A DNA stretch of 64,000 nt from Ferribacterium limneticum (GTDB taxonomy: Bacteria; Pseudomonadota; Gammaproteobacteria; Burkholderiales; Rhodocyclaceae), in contig NZ_CP075190.1 of NCBI RefSeq assembly GCF_020510585.1, positions 2,044,001 to 2,108,000 on the forward strand. The letters run 5' to 3'. Shown one piece after another: positions 46,497 through 56,176 of this stretch (its first letter is position 1; every line of letters starts with the position of its first letter). Under the pieces are notes generated by a model that saw nothing but the letters and a program-made list of their open reading frames with translations, did not search any database and had not been told where the DNA came from. Both the position numbers and the translations under genes were made by a program.

Positions 46497-47292
46497 GATG
46501 GTCGGCCTCGGTGAACGAAAAGGCGGCGTAACCGACGACGCGGTCTTTGTCGCCGGCAGTATCACCGGAATTGCACAGGCCGAGCAGTGTCGGCGTCAGG
46601 CCGCGCTGGTGGGCGGCGAGCAGCAGGCCGTTGATCGGATAGGCACCGCAGGCTTGTTCCGGGTGGATGCGGGTATCGAACTGGGCGATATGGCGACAGG
46701 TGTCGCTATCGACCCGCTGGGCGGAGGCGTAGGGCAGGAAGTGCGAGAGGTCGGAGCTGACGACGATCAGCGTTTCCGGTCCGCCCCACAGCCGGTCGAG
46801 AACTTCGGCCACGGCCTCCGGCGAGGCGTGTCCGACGGCCAGCGGGACGAGCGTGAAATGCTCGAGCACGCGCTGCAGGAAGGGCAGGTGCACCTCCAGC
46901 GAATGCTCGAAGGCGTGGACGTGATCGCTGAAAACGATCTGCGGCAGGTTGGCGATGGCGGCGATGGCCTGGGCGTCGAGCCGGATGGTGCCGAGCGGCG
47001 TCGAAAACGCCTCGGACTCGGGCAGGGCGATGCCATCTACGCCAACCCGGTGGGTCGGGCCGAGCAGGATCACCCGATGGATCGTCGTCGCCCACGGCGC
47101 CAGCGTGGCGTAGGCCGTGGCCGCTGTCGAGCCGGAGTAGACGTAGCCGGCGTGCGGCACGATCAGCGCCTTGGGCTGGCCGTCCGGGGCCGCGTTGGCG
47201 TTGGCGAGCAGTTGATCTACGGTGTTCGAGAGCAGGCCGGGGTCGCCGGGATAGAAGGCGCCGGCGACGGCGGGAGGACGTGTGTTGATCAT
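46489..47292 (-). CDS. amrB: AmmeMemoRadiSam system protein B (Memo-like)
   Basis: A 267-residue protein of the Memo/dioxygenase-like fold. Histidines of the putative metal site are seen in VPHAGYVYSG, GPTHRVG and HSLEVHLPF, plus Cys in LGLCNSGD. First gene of the cassette, transcribed amrB-amrA-amrS-hydrolase. Member function unknown; in eukaryotes Memo binds copper and modulates redox signalling. Confidence 0.93.
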   Translation of the reverse strand: MINTRPPAVAGAFYPGDPGLLSNTVDQLLANANAAPDGQPKALIVPHAGYVYSGSTAATAYATLAPWATTIHRVILLGPTHRVGVDGIALPESEAFSTPLGTIRLDAQAIAAIANLPQIVFSDHVHAFEHSLEVHLPFLQRVLEHFTLVPLAVGHASPEAVAEVLDRLWGGPETLIVVSSDLSHFLPYASAQRVDSDTCRHIAQFDTRIHPEQACGAYPINGLLLAAHQRGLTPTLLGLCNSGDTAGDKDRVVGYAAFSFTEADHHV

Positions 47293-47302
47293 GGTCGACT
47301 CC

Positions 47303-48559
47303 TCAAATTATCATCAGCCCGGCCGCCATGCCGCCGCCGATGGCGAACAGGCCGGGCAGGGCGTGGCGGGCCAGCTTGCCACCGCCAATGCTGACAACCA
47401 GCCCGATCTTGAAGACCAGGTTGGCAAGCAGCGCCAAGGTGACGGCAATGACCGCATCGCCGCTGACCACCTTGTCCAGGTTGAACATGCGCAAGGTGGA
47501 CAGGACGCTGGCGTCGGCATCGGTCAGGCCCGACACCAGGGCGACGATGTACAGGCCGCTGCTCCCGGCAATGTCTTGCAGCCAGGCCGAGGCGAGCAGC
47601 ACGACGGCGTATAACAGGCCGAAGGAAATGGCCGTGCGCATTTCGGTCGGGTTCTTGACTTCCGGCATGGGCAGCGGGCCGGCGTCGCTGAGCACCTTCC
47701 AGCCATACAGCGACATTGCCACGCCGGGCACGATGCCGCAGGCGAAAACGATGGCGATCGGCGTCGCCAGGCCGGGCGCCACGACGCTGGCAACCAGCCA
47801 CAGGCGGATCATCACCATGACGTTGGCGATCAGGATGACGATGGCCGACATGTGGGTCAGGTGGGCGTGGTCGCGGGCGTGGCGGGAGAACATCATGGTG
47901 GTTGCGGTCGACGAGGCCAGACCACCGAAAATGCCGAGCAGCGCCGCGCCATGGCGGGCGCCGACGATGCGCAAGGCGAGGTAGCCAGAGAGCGCGAGGC
48001 CGGAGATCAGCACAACCATGTACCAGACCTGGCGCGGGTTGATCGCGTTGTACGGCCCGAAATCCTCGCTCGGCAAAATGGGCAGGATGACCAGCGAGAG
48101 CACGGCAAATTGCAGGATGGAGTTGATGTCCTTGGGCGTCGTCCGTTCGCTGAACTGGCGCAGTTCGGCCTTGAAATACAGCAGCACGGTGGTCGTGATG
48201 GCCAGCATGACGGCCAGCGTCGAGTAGCCGAACCAGACGGCGGCGCCCAGGCCATAGGTGATGATGATGGCCGCCTCGGAGGTGAAGCCGCGATACTGTT
48301 CTTCCTGCTGGGCGGAAAAATTCGAGGCGACCATGCTGCCCGAGATGACGAGCAGCCCGGTCACCAGCAACCAGGGACCGCCGGTTTTCTCGCCGAGCAG
48401 CGCAAACAGGCAGCCGAGCATGGCTACCAAAGCAAAGGTGCGCAGGCCGGCCGAGGCGTCCGGACGCCGTTCGCGTTCCATGCCGATGAGCAGGCCGATG
48501 CCGAGTGCGGTGGCAAAAGCCTCGACGGGGGCAGCCAGTTCCGGGACCACGAAGGTCAT
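47303..48559 (-). CDS. MgtC/SapB and DUF4010 membrane protein
   Basis: A 418-residue polytopic protein. The MgtC-like N-terminus is FATALGIGLLIGMERERR (residues 15-32) followed by RTFALVAMLGCLFAL. The remainder has about ten helices (DUF4010). A transport or osmotic/magnesium role is guessed by annotation. It ends 10 nt upstream of amrB on the same strand, so it may head the amr operon. Confidence 0.88.
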   Translation of the reverse strand: MTFVVPELAAPVEAFATALGIGLLIGMERERRPDASAGLRTFALVAMLGCLFALLGEKTGGPWLLVTGLLVISGSMVASNFSAQQEEQYRGFTSEAAIIITYGLGAAVWFGYSTLAVMLAITTTVLLYFKAELRQFSERTTPKDINSILQFAVLSLVILPILPSEDFGPYNAINPRQVWYMVVLISGLALSGYLALRIVGARHGAALLGIFGGLASSTATTMMFSRHARDHAHLTHMSAIVILIANVMVMIRLWLVASVVAPGLATPIAIVFACGIVPGVAMSLYGWKVLSDAGPLPMPEVKNPTEMRTAISFGLLYAVVLLASAWLQDIAGSSGLYIVALVSGLTDADASVLSTLRMFNLDKVVSGDAVIAVTLALLANLVFKIGLVVSIGGGKLARHALPGLFAIGGGMAAGLMII

Positions 48560-48600
48560 ACGAATCCTCTTTTGCGATGGTTCTTAAGTAAAATTAAGCC

Positions 48601-49287
48601 ATGCCACGCCATTACGCAATCGTTCCCGCTGCCGGCAGCGGTTCCCGCTTCGGTAGCGAGAAGCCCAAACAGTACCTCGACCTGCTCGGTCGCCCGCTGA
48701 TTTTCCACACCTTGAAGGCTTTGACCGCTTGTCCGGACATCGAACGGGTGTGGGTCGTGCTGGCTCCGGATGACCCGTGGTGGCCGCGCTTCGACTGGAG
48801 CGAACTCGGTCCCAAGCTCGAAACCGTACGCTGTGGCGGGGCGACGCGGGCGGCAAGCGTGAGCAACGGCTTGCGCGCGGCGGCCATGGTCGCGGCCGAC
48901 GACGACTGGATCCTCGTGCACGACGCGGCGCGGCCCTGCCTGTCGGCGGCCATGCTCGATGCGCTGTTTGCCGAGCTGGCCGACGATCCGGTCGGCGGCA
49001 TCCTCGCCGTGCCGGTCGCCGACACCATCAAGCGGGCCGATGCCGAACAGCGTGTCGCCGCCACCGAGCCGCGCGACGGTTTGTGGCAGGCGCAGACGCC
49101 GCAGATGTTTCGCTACGGTCAACTGGAAAAATCGCTCAAAAATGAAATGGCCGTCACCGACGAAGCCGGCGCCATCGAGGCCATGGGCCTCCAGCCGAAG
49201 CTGGTGCGCGGCGATGCGACCAATCTGAAAGTCACCTATCCGGCCGACCTCGCCTTGGCCGCGATGATCTTGAGGGCACGCAAATGA
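48601..49287 (+). CDS. ispD: 2-C-methyl-D-erythritol 4-phosphate cytidylyltransferase
   Basis: Third step of the MEP isoprenoid pathway, joining CTP to MEP. It has the nucleotide motif [20 protein letters not shown] at the N-terminus and the catalytic VHDAARPCL. Its 228 residues are normal. Coupled by ATGA to ispF. Repeat copy H lies inside, encoding [13 protein letters not shown] near residue 171. Confidence 0.97.
   Translation: MPRHYAIVPAAGSGSRFGSEKPKQYLDLLGRPLIFHTLKALTACPDIERVWVVLAPDDPWWPRFDWSELGPKLETVRCGGATRAASVSNGLRAAAMVAADDDWILVHDAARPCLSAAMLDALFAELADDPVGGILAVPVADTIKRADAEQRVAATEPRDGLWQAQTPQMFRYGQLEKSLKNEMAVTDEAGAIEAMGLQPKLVRGDATNLKVTYPADLALAAMILRARK
49111..49149 (-). repeat. 39-nt dispersed repeat, copy H
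   Basis: On the minus strand: CATTTCATTTTTGAGC arm, then TTTCCAGTTGACCGTAGCG. It is inside ispD, read there as TAC GGT CAA CTG. Confidence 0.75.
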
Positions 49288-49766
49288 ATTTCCGCGTCGG
49301 GCAAGGCTACGATGTGCACCAGCTGGTCGAGGGCCGCAAGCTGATTCTCGGCGGCGTTGAAATCCCGCATACGACCGGGCTGCTCGGCCATTCCGATGCC
49401 GATGCACTGCTCCACGCCATCACCGACGCGCTGCTCGGCGCCGTCGGGCTCGGCGACATCGGCCGCCATTTTCCCGATACCGATCCGCGCTACAAGGGTG
49501 CCGACAGCCGCGTCCTCCTCCGTGCTGCCGTCGCCCTGCTGGCCGAACGCGGCTGGCGGCCGGTCAATGTCGATGCGACGCTGATCGCCCAGCAACCCAA
49601 GCTCGCCCCGCACGCTGCCGCGATGGTCGCCAACGTCGCCGCCGACCTCGGCATTGAGGCCGACTGCGTCAATATCAAGGGCAAGACCAACGAGCGCCTC
49701 GGCTATCTCGGCCGAGAGGAAGCCATCGAAGCGCAGGCCATCGCGCTGGTCGAACGTGTCGGCTGA
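49284..49766 (+). CDS. ispF: 2-C-methyl-D-erythritol 2,4-cyclodiphosphate synthase
   Basis: Next MEP-pathway step after IspE, forming the cyclodiphosphate. Metal ligands are in GYDVHQL (Asp9, His11) and the HSDAD box. The C-terminus [20 protein letters not shown] is diagnostic. A 160-residue trimer-forming enzyme. It overlaps ispD by 4 nt and thpR by 11 nt. Confidence 0.97.
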   Translation: MNFRVGQGYDVHQLVEGRKLILGGVEIPHTTGLLGHSDADALLHAITDALLGAVGLGDIGRHFPDTDPRYKGADSRVLLRAAVALLAERGWRPVNVDATLIAQQPKLAPHAAAMVANVAADLGIEADCVNIKGKTNERLGYLGREEAIEAQAIALVERVG

Positions 49767-50352
49767 GCGCCGAAACCAGAAGCAAGCCAAACCGGCCACG
49801 GCCAGAGTTTTCTTCGCGCTCTGGCCAGCGCCGGAAGTCGCCGAGCGCCTCGGCGACATCGCCCACGACAGTGCCCAGTCGTTCGGCGGCCGCGCCACCC
49901 GCCGCGAGACTATCCACCTGACGCTGGCATTCCTTGGCAACGTTCCGGAAGCGCGTCTGCCTGATCTGTCGATTGCCGCTGCCAGCGTTGGCGGCGAGCC
50001 ATTTGCCATCAACGTCGACCAGCTCGGCTTCTGGTCGCACAACCATTTGCTGTGGGCTGGATGCAGGCTACCTTCGCCCGCGCTCGACGCGCTTTCCAGC
50101 CAGTTGCGCAAGGCCCTGGCGCGGGCCGGATTCAGGGTCGGCGGCGAGGGTCGCGATTTCGTCCCGCACATTACGCTGGTCCGCCGCGTACCGGAGGCTA
50201 CTGCGCCGTCCGAACGCCGCCCGCTCCCATCGATTGAATCCTTCCCCTGGCGCAACGAACGTTTCGTGCTGGTTCGCTCGACGCTGTCGGCGCTCGGCTC
50301 GTCCTACCAGATCATTGACGAATTCCCGTTGACGGCAGGCTTCAGCGCCTGA
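49756..50352 (+). CDS. thpR: RNA 2',3'-cyclic phosphodiesterase (ThpR/LigT)
   Basis: A two-histidine phosphoesterase. Motifs IHLTLAFLG and VPHITLVRR are the two HxT boxes. N-terminal [16 protein letters not shown] is typical. GTG 49756 overlaps ispF; longer in-frame starts lie within ispF. Its 198 residues are normal. Closer to the canonical ThpR than the paralogue at 3353. The 3' end overlaps the convergent kinase gene by 11 nt. Confidence 0.9.
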   Translation: MSAERRNQKQAKPATARVFFALWPAPEVAERLGDIAHDSAQSFGGRATRRETIHLTLAFLGNVPEARLPDLSIAAASVGGEPFAINVDQLGFWSHNHLLWAGCRLPSPALDALSSQLRKALARAGFRVGGEGRDFVPHITLVRRVPEATAPSERRPLPSIESFPWRNERFVLVRSTLSALGSSYQIIDEFPLTAGFSA

Positions 50353-51646
50353 TCGGCAGGACCAGGCGAACGAGCAGGCCGCCGCCGGGGTTGGGCAGCA
50401 GATCGAGCCGTCCGTCGTGCAGTCTGGCAATGCGCTCGACGATGGCCAGTCCGAGCCCGGTGCCGGTGGTGTCGGTGCGGGCGCTCTCGAGCCGGGTGAA
50501 GGGGCGTTTCAGCCGCTCGATCTCGGTTGGCGGAATGCCGGGGCCGCGATCGCTGATTTCTACCTGAATTTCACCGTTGACCGCAGCAGCAGTCAGCGTG
50601 ATTTGGCCGCCACCGTACTTGACGGCGTTGTCGATCAGGTTGGTGACGGCACGAGTGATCGCCTTCGGCCGCAGCACCGTTTCGGGCAGGGCTTGGATTG
50701 CCGTGGTCAGCTCGTGGCCAACACAGCGCTGGCGTTCGGCCAGGTCGGAGAGCAGGGCGCCAAGATCGGTCGCCACCCCAGCCTCGCCGGACTCCGTCCG
50801 GGCGTAATCCATAAACTGGGAAATCACCGCCTCCATCTGCTCGATGTCGGCCACCACCGCCTGACGGGCGCTGTCGGTGACACTCATTTCGGCCTCCAGA
50901 CGCAATCGGGTCAGAGGGGTGCGCAGGTCGTGCGAGATGCCGGCCAGCACCTCCGATCTATCCTTTTCATGGCGTTCGAGATCGGCTGCCATGGTGTTGA
51001 AGGCAACGGCCAGCCGACTCAGTTCCTCGGCGCCATCCTCGGGCAGCGGCGCCGGCTTCTCGCCGCGACCGACCGTCTCGGCCGATTTCGCCATGGCCTT
51101 GAGCGGCCGGCTGATGCGCGAGGCGATCAGCCAGGCGACCGCCAGGGCCAGGACTACAGCGAGCAGACCCCAGGCCAGCCAGTGGCTGGCGAAGTCGCGG
51201 GCGGCACGGTCGCGGGGCAGGACCAGCCAGTATTCTTCATCATCGGCATCGTCGAGGCGGAAACTGACCCAGAAGCCGGAAACGCCATCGACGCTGGCGG
51301 CAATCCGCGTGTGCTCGCCCAGGCGACTTGTCAGCTCGCGCTGCAGGAGCCGGAAAAAGCGCGAATCGGGCATCGCCTCGATCTTGTCTTCCGGTTCGGC
51401 CGGCAGCAGACGAATGCCTTCGCGCGTCGAGAATTCGGTGAACAGACCGAGACGCTTGTCCGGCGCCGCGGCAAACAGCGAGGCGCGGATCAGGTTGACG
51501 GCAGACGCCGCCAGTTGGGCAGTTTCCCGTGCCCGTGGTTCGGCATCAATGTAGCGAAACAGGCTGAGCCAGCCCGCCGTGGTCAGCAGCACCAGCATGG
51601 CCAGCAGCAGAAAGGTGCGCGCCAGCAGCGTGCGCGGCATCAGCAC
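50342..51646 (-). CDS. EnvZ-type sensor histidine kinase
   Basis: A two-helix membrane sensor kinase with a periplasmic loop of about 120 residues, HAMP region after VVLALAVAWLIASRISRPLKAM, H-box GISHDLRTPLTRLR, N-box NLIDNAVKYGGG, G-boxes DRGPGI and TGTGLGLAIV. GTG 51646 has AAGGA at suitable distance; ATG 51640 is the alternative. It follows the response regulator by 5 nt. The stimulus is unknown; an osmotic or envelope role would follow the family. Confidence 0.92.
   Translation of the reverse strand: MLMPRTLLARTFLLLAMLVLLTTAGWLSLFRYIDAEPRARETAQLAASAVNLIRASLFAAAPDKRLGLFTEFSTREGIRLLPAEPEDKIEAMPDSRFFRLLQRELTSRLGEHTRIAASVDGVSGFWVSFRLDDADDEEYWLVLPRDRAARDFASHWLAWGLLAVVLALAVAWLIASRISRPLKAMAKSAETVGRGEKPAPLPEDGAEELSRLAVAFNTMAADLERHEKDRSEVLAGISHDLRTPLTRLRLEAEMSVTDSARQAVVADIEQMEAVISQFMDYARTESGEAGVATDLGALLSDLAERQRCVGHELTTAIQALPETVLRPKAITRAVTNLIDNAVKYGGGQITLTAAAVNGEIQVEISDRGPGIPPTEIERLKRPFTRLESARTDTTGTGLGLAIVERIARLHDGRLDLLPNPGGGLLVRLVLPIRR
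50550..50588 (+). repeat. Possible degenerate copy L of the 39-nt repeat
   Basis: Core AATTTCACCGTTGACCGCAG, then CA, inside the kinase gene (encodes AAAVNGEI on the other strand). The left arm is weak. It could be coincidence. Confidence 0.35.
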
Positions 51647-51651
51647 CCGGA

Positions 51652-52380
51652 CTATTCCTTGGCGGCGCCGTCCGGCACGAAGACGTAGCCGAAACCCCAC
51701 ACCGTCTGCAGGTAACGTGGCTGGGCCGGGTCGGCTTCGATGAGTTTGCGCAGGCGCGACACCTGGACGTCGATGGCGCGGTCGAAGGGCCCTTGTTCGC
51801 GGCCGCGGGCCAGGGTCATCAGCTTGTCGCGCGACAGCGGCTGGCGTGGATGCTGGAGCAGCACCTTGAGGACAGCGAATTCGCCGGTGGTCAGGGATTG
51901 CAGTTCATCGCCGCGGGTCAACGTGCGGGCGGCGAGATCGACTTCGATGTTGCCGAAGGTGATCTTTTCCTGGTCGTCTTCAGGCGCACCGGGCGGGCGG
52001 CTGCCCTGGCGGCGCAGAACGGCGTGAATGCGGGCGAGCAGTTCGCGCGGGTTGAAGGGTTTGGGCAGGTAGTCGTCGGCGCCCATTTCGAGGCCGACGA
52101 TGCGGTCGATCTCGTCGCCCTTGGCGGTCAGCATGATGATCGGCGTCCGGTCTCCCTGGCCGCGCAGGCGGCGGCAGATGGTCAGGCCATCTTCACCGGG
52201 CATCATGAGGTCGAGGACGATCAGATGGAAATGGTCGCGGGCACGCAGTTTGTCCATCTGCTGGCCGTCGGCGGCAGCCTTGACCTCGAAGCCCTGCTCG
52301 CCGAGGTAGCGTGTGAGCAGGTCGCGCAGGCGGGCGTCGTCATCGACGACAAGGATATGTTGGTGTTGTTGTTCGTTCAT
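51652..52380 (-). CDS. ompR: OmpR-type response regulator
   Basis: A 242-residue regulator. Receiver domain at 5-120 with the phospho-Asp in LIVLDLMMPGEDG and the conserved Lys in DDYLPKPFNPREL. The winged-helix DNA-binding domain at about 145-235 contains LTTGEFAVLKVLLQHP and TVWGFGYVFVPDG. ATG 52380 is used; the longer frame to 52929 is antisense to DUF3106. First gene of the regulator-kinase operon. The symbol is by family. Confidence 0.93.
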   Translation of the reverse strand: MNEQQHQHILVVDDDARLRDLLTRYLGEQGFEVKAAADGQQMDKLRARDHFHLIVLDLMMPGEDGLTICRRLRGQGDRTPIIMLTAKGDEIDRIVGLEMGADDYLPKPFNPRELLARIHAVLRRQGSRPPGAPEDDQEKITFGNIEVDLAARTLTRGDELQSLTTGEFAVLKVLLQHPRQPLSRDKLMTLARGREQGPFDRAIDVQVSRLRKLIEADPAQPRYLQTVWGFGYVFVPDGAAKE

Positions 52381-52539
52381 GCTGGCAAGGATAAGGGCGG
52401 ACAGTGAATGGAACCCGGCAAATGGTAACAAGCTTTTACCGGGGCGGGCCGGGAAACATATTCTTACATTTCGAAGTGCTAGTACGGGGCCGGCAGATGG
52501 ACAATGGTGACATCTGAAACTCCTGTCCTGCCGCCTGCC

Positions 52540-52863
52540 ATGAAACGCCTTTTCGCCCTTTCCATGTTGCTGCTGAGCCTCCTTGGCTCGGCTGGTGGCG
52601 TCTGGGCGCAGCAAGGCTACTGGCGCGATCTGCCGCCGGACGAGCGGCGCCAGTTGCGCCAGCAGATGCGCGAACACTGGCAGCAGGAACGGGAAATTCG
52701 CCGCGAGGAAGGTGCACCGCGCTGGCGCGATGTGCCTCCGGAAGACCGCCGCCGTCTGCGCGACGAAATGCGCGAGCAGCGCGCCTGGCAGGAGCGTGAG
52801 CAACGCGGTTGGGGCGAGCAACGCGAACGGCGTGGTAACGGTCGAGGCTGGCGCCGAGATTGA
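52540..52863 (+). CDS. DUF3106 secreted protein with duplicated motif
   Basis: A 107-residue exported protein. The signal peptide MKRLFALSMLLLSLLGSAGG ends VWA|QQGYW. The mature part is rich in Arg, Glu and Trp and contains two copies of a roughly 21-residue unit, WRDLPPDERRQLRQQMREHW (28-47) and WRDVPPEDRRRLRDEMREQ (62-80). Predicted coiled helices in the periplasm, somewhat CpxP/Spy-like in style. ATG 52540 was chosen; ATG 52504 is also in frame. Divergent from ompR. Confidence 0.8.
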   Translation: MKRLFALSMLLLSLLGSAGGVWAQQGYWRDLPPDERRQLRQQMREHWQQEREIRREEGAPRWRDVPPEDRRRLRDEMREQRAWQEREQRGWGEQRERRGNGRGWRRD

Positions 52864-52901
52864 GTCCCGAGTGGGCCGCGCCTCCGGTAAAATGCCGGCC
52901 C

Positions 52902-53591
52902 ATGCTGATCCTTGCTCTCGAAACCTCAACTGAACTTGGCTCCTGCGCGCTTTGGCGCGATGGCGTGGTGGCCGAACGCATCTGCCCGACGGGCAAGTCT
53001 CATTCCGAAACTCTGTTGCCGCTGGTCCGCGAACTGCTGGCCGAAGCTGGCCTGAAGGTCGGGCAACTCGATGCGATCGCCTTCGGTGTCGGCCCCGGCG
53101 CCTTTACCGGTTTACGCGTTGCTTGTGGCGCGGCGCAGGGGCTGGCGGTGGCGACCAATCGGCCGCTGATCCCGGTGACCAGTCTCGAAACGATGGCGGC
53201 ACTGGCCGGCGCCGAGCGCGTGCTGGCGCTGCTCGATGCGCGGATGGGCGAGGTGTATTCGGGAAGCTATCAACTGATCGACGGGGCTTATCGCCTGCTT
53301 GGCGATATTCGCGTTTCGGCGCCGGATGCCGTCGCCCTGCCCGCCGAGCCGGGCTGGGTCGCCTGCGGCAATGCCATTGCTGCTTACCCGGCTCTGGCTG
53401 AGCGCCTGAGCGCCGCCGGTATTGCCACGCAAGCTGACATCTTGCCGAGTGCTGCGGCCGTAGCCCGACTGGCGGCACCGCGCGTTACCCGGGGCGAAAG
53501 CATCGATGCCGCGCTGGCCGTGCCGCTTTACATTCGCGACAAGGTCGCCAAGACGGTGGCCGAACGACTCAGCGAAGGCGGGCGGGCTTGA
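52902..53591 (+). CDS. tsaB: tRNA threonylcarbamoyladenosine biosynthesis protein TsaB
   Basis: Partner of TsaD in making t6A37 in ANN-decoding tRNAs. An ASKHA-fold pseudo-enzyme: LILALETSTELGSCALW at the N-terminus and GVGPGAFTGLRVA near residue 65. Its 229 residues are normal. ATG 52902 is used; upstream in-frame Met codons overlap the DUF3106 stop. Its stop overlaps rimI in TTGA. Confidence 0.94.
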   Translation: MLILALETSTELGSCALWRDGVVAERICPTGKSHSETLLPLVRELLAEAGLKVGQLDAIAFGVGPGAFTGLRVACGAAQGLAVATNRPLIPVTSLETMAALAGAERVLALLDARMGEVYSGSYQLIDGAYRLLGDIRVSAPDAVALPAEPGWVACGNAIAAYPALAERLSAAGIATQADILPSAAAVARLAAPRVTRGESIDAALAVPLYIRDKVAKTVAERLSEGGRA

Positions 53592-54049
53592 GCGCCTTGA
53601 GCATTCCGGCGGAGTTTTTCCCGATGAACGAGCGCGACCTCGATGCGGTGGCGGCGCTCGAAGCTACCCTGCAAACCTTTCCGTGGTCGCGCGGCAATTT
53701 CGCCGATTCGTTGACGGCCGGCTATAGCGTCTGGGTGCTGCGCGTCGGTGGTGAGCTGATTGGTTTTTCGGTGGTCATGCGCGTCATTGACGAAGCGCAT
53801 CTGCTCACCATCGGCATCTGCAAGCGTTACCAGGGGCAGGGCTACGGCGCGCGGATGCTGCGCCATGCCATGGAGTGCGCCCGACTGGGGGGCGCGAGCA
53901 AACTGTTTCTCGAAGTCCGGCCTTCCAACGAGCGGGCCGTCGAGCTTTATCGCCACTTCGGATTTCGCCAGATCGGCCTGCGCAAAGGCTATTATCCGGC
54001 GGTGATCGGGCGCGAGGATGCGCTGATTTTTGACAAGGAATTGGCATGA
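53588..54049 (+). CDS. rimI: Ribosomal protein S18 alanine N-acetyltransferase
   Basis: GNAT acetyltransferase. Acetyl-CoA loop is [12 protein letters not shown], and the family end [23 protein letters not shown] is present. Starts at TTG 53588 overlapping tsaB, or at ATG 53624 with GGAG upstream. The tsaB-rimI pair is common. Overlaps udg in ATGA. Confidence 0.9.
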   Translation: MSALSIPAEFFPMNERDLDAVAALEATLQTFPWSRGNFADSLTAGYSVWVLRVGGELIGFSVVMRVIDEAHLLTIGICKRYQGQGYGARMLRHAMECARLGGASKLFLEVRPSNERAVELYRHFGFRQIGLRKGYYPAVIGREDALIFDKELA

Positions 54050-54849
54050 GTCTTAGCCGCGAGCAGATGCTGGTCGAGATGGGCATTACGCCGATCTGGG
54101 TGTTGCGCGATACGGCGCCAGGCGCGCCGGCAGTCGAGGTGCGCGAGGAGGCCGTGGCCGAACCGGAAGCCCGAATCCCGGCACCGGTACAGACTCCTGC
54201 CGTAGCGCCCGAACCCGCCCCGGTAGCCAGACCGGCGTCCGATGTTGCGCGGCGCCCGATGACGCCGGTCGATACGCTGAACTGGCCGGAATTGGCCAAA
54301 CAGGTAGCCGACTGCCGCGCCTGCCCGCTTTGTGAGCAACGCAAACAGGCCGTGCTCGGTGTCGGCGATCTCAATCCGGACTGGCTGTTCATCGGCGAAG
54401 GGCCGGGGGCCGAGGAGGACGTCAAGGGCGAACCGTTCGTCGGCCAGGCCGGCAAGCTGCTCGACGCCATGCTGGCCTCGCTCGATATCGCGCGCGGCAA
54501 CCGGGTGTATATCGCCAACGCGGTCAAATGCCGGCCTCCCGGCAACCGGACGCCGGAAGCGGCCGAAATGGCCGCCTGCTGGCCGTATCTGGAACGGCAG
54601 ATCGCGCTCCTCAAGCCGAAGATCATTGTGCTGCTCGGTAAGGCGGCCGTCCATGCCGTGCTGCACGACGACAAGTCGCTGGCCTCGCTGCGCGGCAAGC
54701 GTTACGAGTACGCGGGGATTCCGCTGGTGGTGAGCTACCACCCGGCCTATCTGTTACGCAATTTGCCGGACAAGGCGAAGGCCTGGGAAGACCTGCTCTT
54801 CGCTCGCCGCTTGCTGCGCGAAGCGGCGGCGCCCGAACTGCCGTTTTAG
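54046..54849 (+). CDS. Uracil-DNA glycosylase, family 4 (Fe-S)
   Basis: Removes uracil from DNA. A 267-residue protein: N-terminal PQ- and A-rich linker of about 80 residues, then the [4Fe-4S] cysteines starting CRACPLC, the catalytic [33 protein letters not shown], and SYHPAYLLR. The long Ala/Pro/Glu linker is typical of proteobacterial members. Repeat copy I follows 12 nt after the stop. Confidence 0.93.
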   Translation: MSLSREQMLVEMGITPIWVLRDTAPGAPAVEVREEAVAEPEARIPAPVQTPAVAPEPAPVARPASDVARRPMTPVDTLNWPELAKQVADCRACPLCEQRKQAVLGVGDLNPDWLFIGEGPGAEEDVKGEPFVGQAGKLLDAMLASLDIARGNRVYIANAVKCRPPGNRTPEAAEMAACWPYLERQIALLKPKIIVLLGKAAVHAVLHDDKSLASLRGKRYEYAGIPLVVSYHPAYLLRNLPDKAKAWEDLLFARRLLREAAAPELPF

Positions 54850-54861
54850 GCGCTCGAAGCA

Positions 54862-54900
54862 GATTTCATTTTTGACTGTTTTTCCCGGTTAACCGTGGGA
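54862..54900 (+). repeat. 39-nt dispersed repeat, copy I
   Basis: GATTTCATTTTTGACTG arm; core TTCCCGGTTAACCGTGGGA. It fills most of the gap between the convergent udg and lplT ends. Confidence 0.8.
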
Positions 54901-54910
54901 ACGGCGGAAC

Positions 54911-56176
54911 TTAATGGTGGGCCGAGTCGTCCAGATGCTGGACATCGTCCTGTTGCGCCTGGTTGGCGAGATGGCGCAGCCGGATGACGTACATCAGGCC
55001 GCTGACAAATAGCCCGAACAGGGTGACCACCCAGTAGATCGACAGATCCATCTTGACCATCAGGTAGTACAGCCCGGTCATGATCAGGATCGAGATGTTT
55101 TCGTTGAAGTTCTGCACGGCGATCGAGTGGCCGGCGCCCATCAGGATGTGGCCGCGGTGCTGGAGCAGGGCGTTCATCGGCACGACGAAGAAGCCGGACA
55201 GGCCACCGATCAGGATGAGCAGCGGCACGGCCAGCCATATTTCATGAACGAAGTTCATGATCAGCACGATGAGGCCCATGGCGATGCCGAGCGGGATGAC
55301 GCGAACCGATTTGCGCAGCGTGATGAACTTGGCGGCGGCGATGGCACCAATGGCGACACCGACAGCAACCACGCCCTGCAGCATCGAGGCTTTGGACAGA
55401 CCGAGGCCGAGGGCGGTTTCCGACCATTTAATGACGATGAATTGCAGCGTTGCGCCAGCGCCCCAGAACAACGTGGTGACGGCCAGCGAAATCTGGCCGA
55501 GACGGTCGCGCCAGAGCAGCGACAGGCAGTGATTGAATTCGTGGATCAGGAAGATCGGGTTCTTTTTGAGCGCCTTGTGGTCGACACCGGTGTCGGGGAT
55601 GTAGAGATTGAACACGGCGGCGAGAATGTAGAGCACGGCAACCACCGACAGCGCCATTTCGCCGATGCTGTCGACGCCGGTGTTGATGATCGGGAAATCG
55701 AAGGCGAGCAGGTGCTGGGCGATTTCCGGGCGGATCAGCGTGCCGCCGATGACGACGCCGAGGATGATGGCGCCGACCGTCAGGCCTTCGATCCAGCCGT
55801 TGGCGACGACGAGCAGGCGGTGCGGCAGGTATTCGGTCAGGATGCCGTACTTGGCCGGCGAGTAGGCGGCGGCGCCAAGGCCGACGACGGCATAGGCGAG
55901 CAGTGGATGGGCGCCGAAGAACATCATGCTGCAGCCGATGATCTTGATGCCGTTGCTGATCAGCATGACCCGGCCCTTGGGCATCGAGTCGGCGAAGGCG
56001 CCGACGAAGGCGGCGAGCACGACGTAGGAAACAGTGAAGAAGGTCTTGAGGAGGGGTTCGTATTCCGACGGCGCCTGCATCTCACGCAGCGCGGCGATGG
56101 CGGCAATCAGCAGGGCGTTGTCGGCCAGCGCGGAAAAAAATTGCGCGGCCATGATGATGTAGAAGCCGAACGGCAC
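54911..56176 (-). CDS. lplT: Lysophospholipid transporter LplT (MFS)
   Basis: Flips lysophospholipids inward across the inner membrane for reacylation. A 12-helix major facilitator with GFYIIMAAQFFSALADNALL at the first helix. GTG 56176 gives 421 residues; an open frame continues upstream to a TTG at 56377 within repeat copy J, adding 67 residues lacking conserved character. AAGAGA lies upstream of the GTG. Usually paired with an acyltransferase, which is absent here. Confidence 0.85.
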   Translation of the reverse strand: MPFGFYIIMAAQFFSALADNALLIAAIAALREMQAPSEYEPLLKTFFTVSYVVLAAFVGAFADSMPKGRVMLISNGIKIIGCSMMFFGAHPLLAYAVVGLGAAAYSPAKYGILTEYLPHRLLVVANGWIEGLTVGAIILGVVIGGTLIRPEIAQHLLAFDFPIINTGVDSIGEMALSVVAVLYILAAVFNLYIPDTGVDHKALKKNPIFLIHEFNHCLSLLWRDRLGQISLAVTTLFWGAGATLQFIVIKWSETALGLGLSKASMLQGVVAVGVAIGAIAAAKFITLRKSVRVIPLGIAMGLIVLIMNFVHEIWLAVPLLILIGGLSGFFVVPMNALLQHRGHILMGAGHSIAVQNFNENISILIMTGLYYLMVKMDLSIYWVVTLFGLFVSGLMYVIRLRHLANQAQQDDVQHLDDSAHH

